Shown: positions 42,544 to 51,150 of the stretch, in pieces
Layout: each line of letters opens with the position of its first letter
Numbering within the stretch: position 1 is the first letter of the stretch
DNA from: Bacteriovorax sp.
Lineage (GTDB): Bacteria > Bdellovibrionota > Bacteriovoracia > Bacteriovoracales > Bacteriovoracaceae
NCBI GenBank assembly: GCA_014377485.1
Contig: JACMPM010000009.1
Span: 1-64,000 of the forward strand
Direction: 5' to 3'
DNA: 64,000 nucleotides
Notes under the pieces: generated by a model
The model's input: only the letters and a program-made list of their open reading frames with translations
The model's database searches: none
Told to the model about the DNA's origin: nothing
Translations under genes and position numbers: made by a program

Positions 42544-45407
42544 GATTAACATTATTATTGAGTTTAGTTTCATTGACAACAATCGCTTTGGGGGCAGACA
42601 ACTTAGTTATAACTGACCCTTTATTTAGCAAGCAGTGGGCATTAAAAAATAATGGCCAGGTAATTCTAAAAAACATTTCTGACCTTGAAAGAGTCCGAGT
42701 GGAAGGAATTGCCGGCAATGATATTAATTGGATTGATACAAGTGGAGTTGCCACAACTAAAAAAGAGTTGATCGTAGCAGTTCTTGATAGTGGTATGGAT
42801 ATCAATCATCCGGATTTGGTGGGACGAGTTTGGTACAATGAGAAATTATGTGCTAATGCACCCAATGCTAAAATTCTGGCCTGTAATGGATTCAACTTTT
42901 TGGATGGCAATAATAATGTAGCCGATGATGTCGGACATGGAACTCACGTTGCGGGTGTTATCTCTGCCAATAGAAATAGTATTGGTATCGCTGGAGCAGC
43001 AGATGCTCGAATAAAAATAATGCCGATAAAAGTATTAAATTCTCAAGTTAGCGGTTTCGTTTACAACGGAAAACTTATTACCGATGTCATCGCAGACGCC
43101 ATGGTCTTTGCTATAAAAAATGGAGCAGAAGTTATCAACTTGAGTCTGGGCTGGCCTAAGCTAATTGATACTGCAAAAATTCGTCAAGCCTTTCAAATGG
43201 CAGAAGACCAGAATGTAATTGTTATTGCAGCTTCTGGAAATAATAATAAAGACCTTCCAACTTTTCCATGTGCCTATGAAAATGTTGTCTGTGTTGGTGC
43301 AATCGATAATAGAGGAGAACTGACAGATTTTTCTAACCATGGATCAAAAGTTGATCTGGTTGCTCCAGGTGAATACATCATAAGCACTATTCCACGAAAC
43401 CTGGAATCGAGAGTGCTTCGTATCTCAAATTATGAAGTGAAGCGTGGATCAAGCCAGGCAGCTCCTTACGTAACTGCAGCAGTGGCCACTCTTAAACTTT
43501 TAAATCCAGGATTAAGCAACGATAAAGTGAGATCCCTACTTTTTAAGAGCACGAGACCACTTGCAAAATCTAAAAATAATCGTTTTGTTAAATTCGGCGC
43601 ACTGGATATGAAAAAACTTTTGAGTCTGGCTCAAGCACCAGAAGAAACAGCTTTTTTAAATCCGCAAATTAAAGCGATCACTGAAATTAAGTATCGTTTA
43701 GCTGACAGACATTTTAATTTTAATCTTCCTCTGAAAAATCTTTCGGACTTGGACTATAACGGAATTGTATGTGTTAATAGTTCAACTGATGCAATCTCCC
43801 TTGATCAAAATTGTTTTGAAGTCAAAGATCTCAAGGCTCATACAACATCTATTCTATCTATCAATGGGAACTTGATTGATCTTTCAAAAGATTCACATAT
43901 TAAGTTTACGGTGCAAGTGGATCAAAATCTATTTCAGACAAGTTTGGTTTTTAGCCGTGATTTAAATGGCGACGGCGAATTAAAAGCGGAAGTTATTACA
44001 GGTGGAAATTTTGATGATATGGGTATCATTACACCAGACAGAAAAATATCTAAAATGATACGAGTGATTGATAAGTTTCACCGTTTAAATTACCCGGAAT
44101 ATTTTTACCTGGAAAAATCCAAGCAAACTCCCACAACGACAGTTGCATCGCTTTTGACCAACGAAAATGGGCATTATGTTGTTAAAAATATTACCTTACC
44201 TTTAGTCAATCGGGTGCTTTCAATTCACCGTCAGGATTTAAATCTCGATGGAGTAGTCGATACATTTATTTATGCTCTTTCTGCTAAAAAAGATGAGTTG
44301 CTATTTTTTAACTTGGATAAAAACTTAAATCCTCTTTTTGGAAAATATTCAAAATGGTCTATGACACTTTCAACATTTGAAGGACTTCCAATTGATGGAG
44401 GAGCTGAAAAGTTTGAGTGGTTTAAATTAAATCATCCGCAGTTGGGATCAATTCTTGTTCCTTCTATTTATAAGTCTTATGCCATGCCAGAAGCTGATAA
44501 CTCGAAAAACATTTTAGATAGAGTTACTACTGCTGATAATCACCAGTACTATTTAAATCCAAAGCTTCAATCGACTGACGATACAATGAGAATTGAATTG
44601 AGAGTAATCGACAGTATCGCTGCGATGAAAAAAATGAGAACTGATTTTCATTTGTATTCAGATCAAACCTTATCGCTGTTAAAACCATTTCCTCAAACAA
44701 ATGAGCAGTCGAGCAAAGGTGAGATTCATTCTCTGGCGACTTTGGATAATGGAGATCAAAAATCTTATCTTGAATTAACATTAAGTGCAGATGGTATCCA
44801 AACCAAATCTCTTACAAATTCAACGGGATTAGAAAATGCTTTAATTTATCCAGTTGTGAATTCAGCAGATGGAAAAGTGACTAGCGAATCAATCTTAACT
44901 TCACTGCTTAACCGCTCTGGAGCTGAGTTCTTGCTGAAAAATGATACGGGAGTTTTAGCTCCATTGGTCTTACGACAGGATTGGGAAAATCCGATTATCG
45001 GATTAATTGGTGGATTCGATAATAATGGTGAGAAGAATTATCTGGTAGAAAACCGTTCTACGATAAGTTTTCTTACAACAAAGGGCGTGCGCTCCGACCT
45101 ACCGGTTTACAGAGATTCAAGTTTTCCTGGCCAAAACTTTTCTGAAACCCTTATGCCTATTCTCTCAGAAGGCCGGCCTGGCGTTTTTATCAACTCGACT
45201 TTGATCTATGGTGAACGTCTTTACAGCATGATAGGAACAGACGAAGGCCTGATCAGACCGCTCCGATTAAGCATTGGAATTCCTCAAGGATGTGTGCCGC
45301 TAAATCCAGAGGCTCTCGAGGAGAAATCCAATTATAATTACACCTTTTTGTGCGTTGATCAAAACAAGCAAACGTTTCTGAAATTTCTTCCAATGCTCTC
45401 GCATTAG
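42540..45407 (+). CDS. Secreted subtilisin-family (S8) serine protease
   Basis: A 955-residue protein with signal peptide (MRLTLLLSLVSLTTIALGA). Full S8 catalytic triad: Asp83 in AVLDSGMDINHPDL, His133 in DDVGHGTHVAGV, Ser305 in GSSQAAPYVTAA (Ser where most have Thr before the nucleophile), and oxyanion Asn234 in AASGNNN. The catalytic domain ends near residue 370. The remaining about 580 residues are beta-rich, with Asp/Asn/Gly motifs (FSRDLNGDGELKAE, RQDLNLDGVVD) like calcium-binding or propeller repeats. No obvious propeptide lies between the signal and the domain. It is coupled to the preceding gene and ends at a strong terminator. Confidence 0.93.
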   Translation: MRLTLLLSLVSLTTIALGADNLVITDPLFSKQWALKNNGQVILKNISDLERVRVEGIAGNDINWIDTSGVATTKKELIVAVLDSGMDINHPDLVGRVWYNEKLCANAPNAKILACNGFNFLDGNNNVADDVGHGTHVAGVISANRNSIGIAGAADARIKIMPIKVLNSQVSGFVYNGKLITDVIADAMVFAIKNGAEVINLSLGWPKLIDTAKIRQAFQMAEDQNVIVIAASGNNNKDLPTFPCAYENVVCVGAIDNRGELTDFSNHGSKVDLVAPGEYIISTIPRNLESRVLRISNYEVKRGSSQAAPYVTAAVATLKLLNPGLSNDKVRSLLFKSTRPLAKSKNNRFVKFGALDMKKLLSLAQAPEETAFLNPQIKAITEIKYRLADRHFNFNLPLKNLSDLDYNGIVCVNSSTDAISLDQNCFEVKDLKAHTTSILSINGNLIDLSKDSHIKFTVQVDQNLFQTSLVFSRDLNGDGELKAEVITGGNFDDMGIITPDRKISKMIRVIDKFHRLNYPEYFYLEKSKQTPTTTVASLLTNENGHYVVKNITLPLVNRVLSIHRQDLNLDGVVDTFIYALSAKKDELLFFNLDKNLNPLFGKYSKWSMTLSTFEGLPIDGGAEKFEWFKLNHPQLGSILVPSIYKSYAMPEADNSKNILDRVTTADNHQYYLNPKLQSTDDTMRIELRVIDSIAAMKKMRTDFHLYSDQTLSLLKPFPQTNEQSSKGEIHSLATLDNGDQKSYLELTLSADGIQTKSLTNSTGLENALIYPVVNSADGKVTSESILTSLLNRSGAEFLLKNDTGVLAPLVLRQDWENPIIGLIGGFDNNGEKNYLVENRSTISFLTTKGVRSDLPVYRDSSFPGQNFSETLMPILSEGRPGVFINSTLIYGERLYSMIGTDEGLIRPLRLSIGIPQGCVPLNPEALEEKSNYNYTFLCVDQNKQTFLKFLPMLSH

Positions 45408-45441
45408 TGTTATCTTCCCGTGATGAAAACTTGAATTACTC

Positions 45442-45477
45442 GTCCTGTCCCATTGTGGGACAGGACCTAATTTTTAT
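45442..45477 (+). terminator. Hairpin between the subtilisin gene and rpsF-rpsR
   Basis: GTCCTGTCCCA (45442-45452), loop TTG, TGGGACAGGAC (45456-45466), then CTAATTTTTATT. A good intrinsic terminator. Because it also lies in the leader of the S6/S18 gene, a role in autoregulation cannot be ruled out. Confidence 0.8.
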
Positions 45478-45494
45478 TAGTCCAGGGGGATATT

Positions 45495-46136
45495 ATGATT
45501 TATGAGTTGTCCGTAGTGACAAAGCCAGAGCTAGGAGCAGAAGCTCACGCACAGATCGCAGAGATCGTTAAAGACACATTAAAAGGATTCGAAGGAGAAC
45601 TTTTAATTGCTGACGATTGGGGAAAACTTCACTTAGCACAACCGTATGCTAACGGTTCAAAACACGGTCATTTCCATTACTTTATGTTCAAGTCAAACAC
45701 TCAAGCTAACACTGAGTTGACAAGAAGATTTGGTATCAATGAAGGCGTAATGCGTTCAATGGTTTTTGTTATCGGCGTAGACGCTGAGAAAGAAGAACTA
45801 GCTAAAAACTTCAAATCACCATTTTCAAAAACTCGTAACGGATCTGTTCTTGATAACAAGAGAGAAGACGACGAAGAAGGTTTCGAAGATATGGAAGACG
45901 ATAGAAGAAAATTTGCTAAGAGAAAATCGTGCTGGTTTACAGCTAAGAAAATCAAAGCAGATTGGAAAGATCCTCAAACTTGGAACTGGTTAGTAAGTGA
46001 ATTTGGAAAAATTTCACCTGCTAGAGTTTCAGGAATATCAATGAAACACCAAAGATTTTCTAACTCAGCTATTAAGCATGCAAGAAATCTTGGTATTTCA
46101 AGTTATCTTTCTAACCAAACAGCTGGAAGAGCTTAG
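45495..46136 (+). CDS. rpsF-rpsR: Natural fusion of ribosomal proteins bS6 and bS18
   Basis: 213 residues in one unbroken frame. Residues 1 to about 97 are bS6 (MIYELSVVTKPEL, HLAQPYANGSKHGHFHYFMF, ELTRRFGINEGVMRSMVFVI). A charged linker (DNKREDDEEGFEDMEDDRR) follows. Residues about 137-213 are bS18 (KRKSCWFTAKKIKADWKDPQ, LVSEFGKISPARVSGISMKH, AIKHARNLGISSYLS). S6 and S18 are separate proteins that form a heterodimer on the 30S platform; here they are covalently joined. It heads the S6/S18 - DUF2232 - rplI operon. GGGGG is 5 nt before the ATG. No stop, frameshift site or internal start is evident. Confidence 0.93.
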   Translation: MIYELSVVTKPELGAEAHAQIAEIVKDTLKGFEGELLIADDWGKLHLAQPYANGSKHGHFHYFMFKSNTQANTELTRRFGINEGVMRSMVFVIGVDAEKEELAKNFKSPFSKTRNGSVLDNKREDDEEGFEDMEDDRRKFAKRKSCWFTAKKIKADWKDPQTWNWLVSEFGKISPARVSGISMKHQRFSNSAIKHARNLGISSYLSNQTAGRA

Positions 46137-46143
46137 TTAAAGT

Positions 46144-47157
46144 ATGACAACACCAGAAGTTCAAACCAACAAAGTTTTTGATCAGCGAGCGTCCTTCGGG
46201 AAGCTGATGTTCCTTGCTGTCATCTCTGTTGCTCTATGCTCTTTTGGGCCACTTTCTGTGTTTGCACCGGTTCCATTGATCCTGGCTTTTCTTCTTTATG
46301 GACGATTAACAACATTGTTCATCGGTGGAATTTGTACCAGCGCTCTTTGGTTTGTTTCAGTAAAATATGCCATCCCTCTTGTGATCGCAGGAATGTATTT
46401 AACTGCATTTTTGTATGCCCTCTTGATTGCGGAAGTGATTCTTAGAAATATCAATCCTGTTAAGGGATTAATTTACGCTGGAATTATTTTAGTAACACTC
46501 GTTGGTGGATCGTTGATTGCTTACAATCAACTAGGCAAGGTTTCAGTGAAAGCAGAACTTAATACTTCTGTAGTTAAGCTGATGGCGATGGTAAAAGAAC
46601 AGAATAAGAATAATGAAGCCCTCAATTCAAACGGTGAAGAGGCTCGAATCTTTCAAGATTTCATTTCCAAGCCAGAAGAGCTTGCGAATGAAATTTACAG
46701 TTTCTTGCCGGCGATCATTTTTGTTATTGCCTTTTTTGGTTTATGGATCAGTCTATATATGACTCTTCGTAACTCTGTTATTTGGCGATTCAAGCATCCT
46801 TATTCCTTCAGCTTAAAAGATCTGATTAATTTCAGAGCTCCTGATTTCTTCGTATGGCCATTGATAATATCTCTGGTTTGCGTAGTAGGTGCAGACTACG
46901 GTCTTCCTAAAGCATCTGCTGTCATCGGTACAAATCTTCTTTACAGTTTGGGCGTGTTTTACTTATTTCAAGGATTCGGTGTCTACAATGCTTTTTTAAA
47001 GTATTTAAAGATTGGCGGATTTTTGAAGACTATGTTTGTGGTTTTCACTTTAGTGATGGCCTTCAAATTTTTAGCGATACTAGGAATGTTTGATTTATGG
47101 TTTGATTTTAGAAAATTTTTAACGAACAAAAAAAAGGACGAAGGAGATATATTATGA
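46144..47157 (+). CDS. DUF2232-type polytopic membrane protein
   Basis: A 337-residue protein with about eight predicted helices; hydrophobic N-terminal half (KLMFLAVISVALCSFGPLSV), a soluble central segment (about 135-180) and a hydrophobic C-terminal half with FQGFGVYNAFLKYLKIGGF, the conserved DUF2232/YybS ending. These proteins often sit between rpsR and rplI, as here, and their function is unknown. It starts 7 nt after the fusion gene and overlaps rplI by 4 nt. Confidence 0.85.
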   Translation: MTTPEVQTNKVFDQRASFGKLMFLAVISVALCSFGPLSVFAPVPLILAFLLYGRLTTLFIGGICTSALWFVSVKYAIPLVIAGMYLTAFLYALLIAEVILRNINPVKGLIYAGIILVTLVGGSLIAYNQLGKVSVKAELNTSVVKLMAMVKEQNKNNEALNSNGEEARIFQDFISKPEELANEIYSFLPAIIFVIAFFGLWISLYMTLRNSVIWRFKHPYSFSLKDLINFRAPDFFVWPLIISLVCVVGADYGLPKASAVIGTNLLYSLGVFYLFQGFGVYNAFLKYLKIGGFLKTMFVVFTLVMAFKFLAILGMFDLWFDFRKFLTNKKKDEGDIL

Positions 47158-47768
47158 AAGTTATTTTAACTGAAAAAGTTCCATCTGTTGGAAACATCGG
47201 TGAAATCGTTAACGTATCAGCGGGTCACGCTAGAAACTATCTAGTGCCAAATGGCCTTGCAATGGTTGCTGACGATTCAAACAAAAACCTATTAGCCGCT
47301 CAACAAAAAAGTCTTGCGAAAAAAATCCAAGCTCAAAAAGATGCAGCTAATGAATTAAAAACAAAAATCGAAGGTATGACTATCGAACTTATTAAAAAAG
47401 TTGGAGCGTCAGGAAAGCTTTTCGGTACTGTAACTAACGCTGAACTTTCAAAAGAACTTGAAGTGCGCGGAGTTGAAGTAGAAAGAAGATTAATTCACCT
47501 TGAAGCGCCGATTAAAGGTCTTGGAATTTTCAATGCAAAAGCGAAAATTTTCCAAGATGTAGAAGCGACTTTCAAAGTTCGTGTTTCAATTGATCCTAAA
47601 CAAGCTGAAGAGCTAAAAAGAAATCAAGAAGAAGCTCTAAAAAATGCTGAAGCTAGAAAGAAAGCTGCTGCTGAAGCAAAAGCTAACGGAACAGCTGATG
47701 TTGTTGTTGCTGAATTGACTGAAGAACAAAGACTAAAAGCTGAAGTAGATAAGCTTTTAAGATCTTAA
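47154..47768 (+). CDS. rplI: Ribosomal protein bL9 with C-terminal extension
   Basis: A 204-residue protein (usual bL9 about 148). N-terminal domain MKVILTEKVPSVGNIGEIVNVSAGHARNYL is diagnostic, followed by the long connecting helix and the C-terminal domain (ASGKLFGTVTNAELSKEL, RRLIHLEAPIKGLG). The last about 50 residues are an extra Ala/Glu/Lys-rich helix. It bridges neighbouring ribosomes and affects frame maintenance. It overlaps the DUF2232 gene by 4 nt. A 12-bp hairpin lies between it and dnaB. Confidence 0.96.
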   Translation: MKVILTEKVPSVGNIGEIVNVSAGHARNYLVPNGLAMVADDSNKNLLAAQQKSLAKKIQAQKDAANELKTKIEGMTIELIKKVGASGKLFGTVTNAELSKELEVRGVEVERRLIHLEAPIKGLGIFNAKAKIFQDVEATFKVRVSIDPKQAEELKRNQEEALKNAEARKKAAAEAKANGTADVVVAELTEEQRLKAEVDKLLRS

Positions 47769-47799
47769 TTTTTACGATTTCAAAGTTATAAGTAATTAT

Positions 47800-47827
47800 A
47801 TGAGGACCTCTTTTTAGAGGTCCTCAT
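47800..47827 (+). promoter_or_regulatory. 12-bp hairpin between rplI and dnaB
   Basis: ATGAGGACCTCT (47800-47811), TTTT loop, AGAGGTCCTCAT (47816-47827). No T run follows (TGTATATAGG), so it is an RNA-processing or attenuating element rather than a full terminator. The dnaB ATG is 17 nt further on. Confidence 0.5.
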
Positions 47828-47844
47828 TGTATATAGGATCAAAT

Positions 47845-49194
47845 ATGGCCAGTAACAATAATCAAGTTAATGAACTTCCTCACGACCTATTGGCTGAGAA
47901 AGCAATGGTTGGTTCTTTGATTATCGACGGTTCGGTGTTTGATGAAATATCAAATTTAAAAATCACCTATGAACATTTTTACGATCCTCGTTACGGAATG
48001 ATTTATGATGTAATTGCCGATCTTTCTCTCGCAAATCGCGCGATCGATTACGTTACTGTTTGTTCAAAACTCCAAGAGAAAGGAAAACTTGAAGAAATTG
48101 GCGGACAATCCTTCGTCCTAAGTTTAGTTGAAGACCAGGCTTCGTCGGCCAATGTGTACGACTACGCTAAAATTGTAAAAGATAAATCTTCAATGCGAGA
48201 AATTATCCGGACTGCCATGAGAGTCGTGCAGATGGGAATGTCTTACTCAGGAGACGCAGACGATTTTATTCAAGAAGTAGAATCGAGTTTCTTCAAACTT
48301 ACCAACGACGCTAAAACGGGCTCGATGGTTAAGCTTAATGCTACTTTAAAACAAAACTTAAAAGAATTAGAAGATACTTCCAGATTGATGGGAGAGATTG
48401 CAGGTCTCTCGACCGGTTATCCTCGTTTAGACGAACTTTTACTTGGAATGCAACCTGGACAGCTTATTGTTCTTGCAGCTCGTCCTGCCATGGGGAAAAC
48501 CTCTCTGGCGTTGAATGTGGCCGTTAGTGCATGCATTCAATCAGGTCTTCCAGTCGTTATTTTTTCTCTCGAGATGTTAGCGACGGAATTATCGATGAGA
48601 CTTCTTACGGGACGAGCGAAGGTAGATTCAAAAAGAGTCCGTAAGAAAGCTTTCCTCGATACCGATCTTCGAAGTATTGCGAAAGCAACTCAGGAACTTT
48701 CAGCTTTGCCGATTTATATAAACGATTCAGGGAACACGACAATTCTAGATATTCAAAGTCAGAGTCGTAAAATTAAAGCAGATCAAGGCCTGGGTTTAAT
48801 CGTCATTGACTACTTGCAGTTGATGGGATCAACCAGTAAAAATATTCAACGTGAGCAGCAGATTGCGGAAATTTCCCGAGGTCTTAAGACAATGGCCAAA
48901 GAACTCGGCTGTCCGGTCATTGCTCTTTCACAGCTTAACCGTGGAGTTGAGTCTCGACCTAACAAACGTCCCTCTACTGCCGATCTTCGAGAGTCTGGTG
49001 CAATTGAGCAGGATGCGGATATCGTAATGTTCGTTTACCGCGATGAAGTTTATTACCCAGACACAAAAGAGCCGGGAATAGCGGAAATTATCGTTGGTAA
49101 AAATAGAGCTGGAGAAATAGGTACGGCTAAGCTTGCTTGGGTTGGTGCTTATACTAGCTTTGAAAATCTAGCTGCTCATCGTGACGGACCGTAA
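47845..49194 (+). CDS. dnaB: Replicative DNA helicase DnaB
   Basis: 449 residues from ATG 47845, which has AGGA 8 nt upstream; an in-frame TTG at 47827 inside the hairpin is rejected. N-terminal domain (LPHDLLAEKAMVGSLIIDGS), then a RecA-type ATPase: Walker A AARPAMGKTSLAL, VVIFSLEM, Walker B LIVIDYLQLM, and the DnaB-specific LRESGAIEQDADIVMFVYRD. It unwinds DNA at the fork. The next gene (pabB-like) starts inside its last codons. Confidence 0.97.
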   Translation: MASNNNQVNELPHDLLAEKAMVGSLIIDGSVFDEISNLKITYEHFYDPRYGMIYDVIADLSLANRAIDYVTVCSKLQEKGKLEEIGGQSFVLSLVEDQASSANVYDYAKIVKDKSSMREIIRTAMRVVQMGMSYSGDADDFIQEVESSFFKLTNDAKTGSMVKLNATLKQNLKELEDTSRLMGEIAGLSTGYPRLDELLLGMQPGQLIVLAARPAMGKTSLALNVAVSACIQSGLPVVIFSLEMLATELSMRLLTGRAKVDSKRVRKKAFLDTDLRSIAKATQELSALPIYINDSGNTTILDIQSQSRKIKADQGLGLIVIDYLQLMGSTSKNIQREQQIAEISRGLKTMAKELGCPVIALSQLNRGVESRPNKRPSTADLRESGAIEQDADIVMFVYRDEVYYPDTKEPGIAEIIVGKNRAGEIGTAKLAWVGAYTSFENLAAHRDGP

Positions 49195-50350
49195 TCTTTT
49201 CTCAGTCATTCCTTACAAAGATCAATTGATTAAATTGGCCGGAGCCAATAAAGCAATAGCCTATTATCGCCATCACGCCGTTGATTTGTTAACAGGGAGT
49301 AGTTTTTTATATGACTTCAATAATTGGATTGAAGAGAATCAACTAATTCTTCTGAATACGAACTTTGATAATCCTAGAGTCATTCATTTGTTCTATGAAT
49401 TGGGTTTTTTAATTGAAAAAGAATTTCATCTTTTAAGTGTCGATACCATGTTGGTGATTGATATTGAGTTTAACTCTTTTCAAGAAATACTTCCTGCTGA
49501 CTTTAGCAAAATACACCTGGATTTAATAAATTCACCCGACCTTGATGATTATAAAAAATCATTTGAAGTTGGCTACCAGGAATTGTTAAAAGGGAATTGT
49601 TATCAATTCAATCTCACATATCCATATCTTTTTTCTTTTGAAAAAGGTTTACGGGCAGAGGATTTTATTTTTTCACTTTGGAGGGATAAAACATCATGGG
49701 GAGCCTATGGTTCTGCCACTTATATACCATTTTTTAAAAAATTATTTTTAAGTAATTCTCCAGAGTGTTTATTTCAGTTTAAAGAAAAAACTCTTTCTGC
49801 AATGCCAATAAAAGGAACGCTGAAACGGTTAGATACCGAGGACTGGAGGCCAATTTGGAAGTGTTTGGTGAATGATAAAAAAAGCCAGGCTGAGCTTTAT
49901 ATGATTAGTGATCTTCTTCGCAATGATCTTTCACGTATAGAATTTCCACGCGCTCAAATTGTGAAAAAGAAATTTCCTAAATTAGTTCCGGGACTTCTTC
50001 ATCAGTGTTCACAGATAGATGTTGAATTAAGTGCATCAGTAAATTTGTGGAGAGTGATTGAAAAAATATTTCCAGGTGGAAGTATTACTGGAGCGCCAAA
50101 AAAAAGAGCTATGAGATTAATAAACGAGCTCGAAAAACGTGAGCGCGGCTTCTATTGTGGCTCAACCATAATTCTATTTAAAGAAATGAAGAGCGCTTCT
50201 ATTAATATAAGATCGAGTGTCGTGGATTTTGAAAACTATTCTTTGCTCTATCAAGCAGGTGGAGGCATTACCTTGTTAAGTGATGTCGATGATGAATATA
50301 AAGAGATGACTTACAAACGCGATAGCTTTATTCACACTCTAACTCTATAA
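49181..50350 (+). CDS. PabB/TrpE-family chorismate-binding enzyme (PabB-like)
   Basis: A 389-residue protein starting at GTG 49181, 14 nt inside dnaB, with no nearer ATG. The chorismate-binding C-terminal domain is clear: QELLKGNCYQFNLTYPYLF, MPIKGTLKR (the PIAGT-like motif of TrpE/PabB), MISDLLRNDLSRI, FPGGSITGAPKKRAMRLINELE (the SITGAPK hallmark) and FYCGSTI. The N-terminal domain is shortened, which fits aminodeoxychorismate synthase component I (folate route). No PabA or PabC is next to it. Coupling to dnaB is positional. Confidence 0.85.
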   Translation: MTDRNLFSVIPYKDQLIKLAGANKAIAYYRHHAVDLLTGSSFLYDFNNWIEENQLILLNTNFDNPRVIHLFYELGFLIEKEFHLLSVDTMLVIDIEFNSFQEILPADFSKIHLDLINSPDLDDYKKSFEVGYQELLKGNCYQFNLTYPYLFSFEKGLRAEDFIFSLWRDKTSWGAYGSATYIPFFKKLFLSNSPECLFQFKEKTLSAMPIKGTLKRLDTEDWRPIWKCLVNDKKSQAELYMISDLLRNDLSRIEFPRAQIVKKKFPKLVPGLLHQCSQIDVELSASVNLWRVIEKIFPGGSITGAPKKRAMRLINELEKRERGFYCGSTIILFKEMKSASINIRSSVVDFENYSLLYQAGGGITLLSDVDDEYKEMTYKRDSFIHTLTL

Positions 50351-50404
50351 AATTACTCGAATTCTAATAAAATCTTACATTTGGATCATAATGAACAACA
50401 ATGT

Positions 50405-50434
50405 TTGACATGCAATTCTATGAATAGATATGAT
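50405..50434 (+). promoter_or_regulatory. Strong sigma-70-type promoter
   Basis: Perfect TTGACA (50405-50410), 18 nt, TATGAT (50429-50434). It predicts transcription from about 50441 and a leader of about 108 nt before the small acidic gene. Confidence 0.7.
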
Positions 50435-50444
50435 TTTTTTGCGT

Positions 50445-50523
50445 CATAGTAATTGACTATTTAGCCAAGAAAACATCTTGGAACTTTTCGTTGAAGGATC
50501 GACGAAATTTCGGGATCGGCTAA
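50445..50523 (+). promoter_or_regulatory. Structured 5' leader (candidate cis-regulatory RNA)
   Basis: Within the leader lie nested complementary arms: ATAGT/ACTAT (50446-50460), TTAGCC/GGCTAA (50461-50466 with 50518-50523) enclosing CCAAGA/TCTTGG (50465-50470 with 50476-50481), and TTTCGT/ACGAAA (50486-50491 with 50502-50507), with the palindrome CGAAATTTCG at 50503-50512. The outer pair shares two bases with CCAAGA, so alternative folds are possible. Confidence 0.4.
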
Positions 50524-50548
50524 ATTGAAGAAGACAAAGGAGTGTTGA

Positions 50549-50746
50549 ATGGAAGCTTTGGGGTTACAAGATGTATCTGAACCAACTGCAGAAACAGTAG
50601 TTTCTTTAGGGGCCCTTGCAGAATTAACTGGTTTTCCAGTTGATTACATTAAAAGAGAACTTCTTCTGGATGGCGAAATCGAAGAAGAAATGACAATTGA
50701 AGAATTAAGAAAGAAAGTTTTAGCTTATCTTGATTCAAGCTTCTAA
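50549..50746 (+). CDS. Small acidic protein of unknown function
   Basis: A 65-residue protein with strong AAAGGAG Shine-Dalgarno 7 nt before the ATG. Two segments look like helix-turn-helix halves: VSLGALAELTGFPVDYIKRE (residues about 19-38) and EEMTIEELRKKVLAYLDSSF (46-65). It is acidic overall (pI low). No family recognised. It has its own strong promoter, structured leader and terminator, so it is an isolated, probably abundant, transcription unit. Confidence 0.72.
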   Translation: MEALGLQDVSEPTAETVVSLGALAELTGFPVDYIKRELLLDGEIEEEMTIEELRKKVLAYLDSSF

Positions 50747-50802
50747 TTAGAATTTGAAAAACGAAACCTTTTGTCAGTAAGACTTTCGGTTTTTGTTAAT
50801 AA

Positions 50803-50836
50803 AAAGCCTAGCTTATGCTAGGCTTTCTTTTTTATT
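50803..50836 (+). terminator. Intrinsic terminator after the small acidic gene
   Basis: AAAGCCTAGC (50803-50812), loop TTAT, GCTAGGCTTT (50817-50826), then CTTTTTTATT. Confidence 0.93.
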
Positions 50837-51150
50837 CCCAGGATGGGATGTATGTCTGCGAGTGGCTGTAGCCGAAGCAGATCTAGGTTATTTTTACGAA
50901 TCCTATAATAAAAACCATCGACTATTCCCTTCTCGAACCCATTAATTCCGTCGAAGAATTTTTAAAATCAAATTTCAATGCTTCTGGCTCTAAATTAAAA
51001 AAATATTTCGATAAGTCTTTCCTGAATAGATCTTTCCGTGAACATGCGACACTTTCGCTTCCATTAAATTTTGTAAATGACGGTGAAATCAATCCAGAAT
51101 ACATTGGACCTGAAATCGCATTTATTTTTGAAGATGAGTATTTTTTAGTA

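Noticed and set aside
50852-50910. ATG at 50852 as the start of the pseudouridine synthase
   Set aside because: It is in another frame, its translation (MSASGCSRSRSRLF) is not RluA-like, and it stops at TAA within the region unless a frameshift is assumed.
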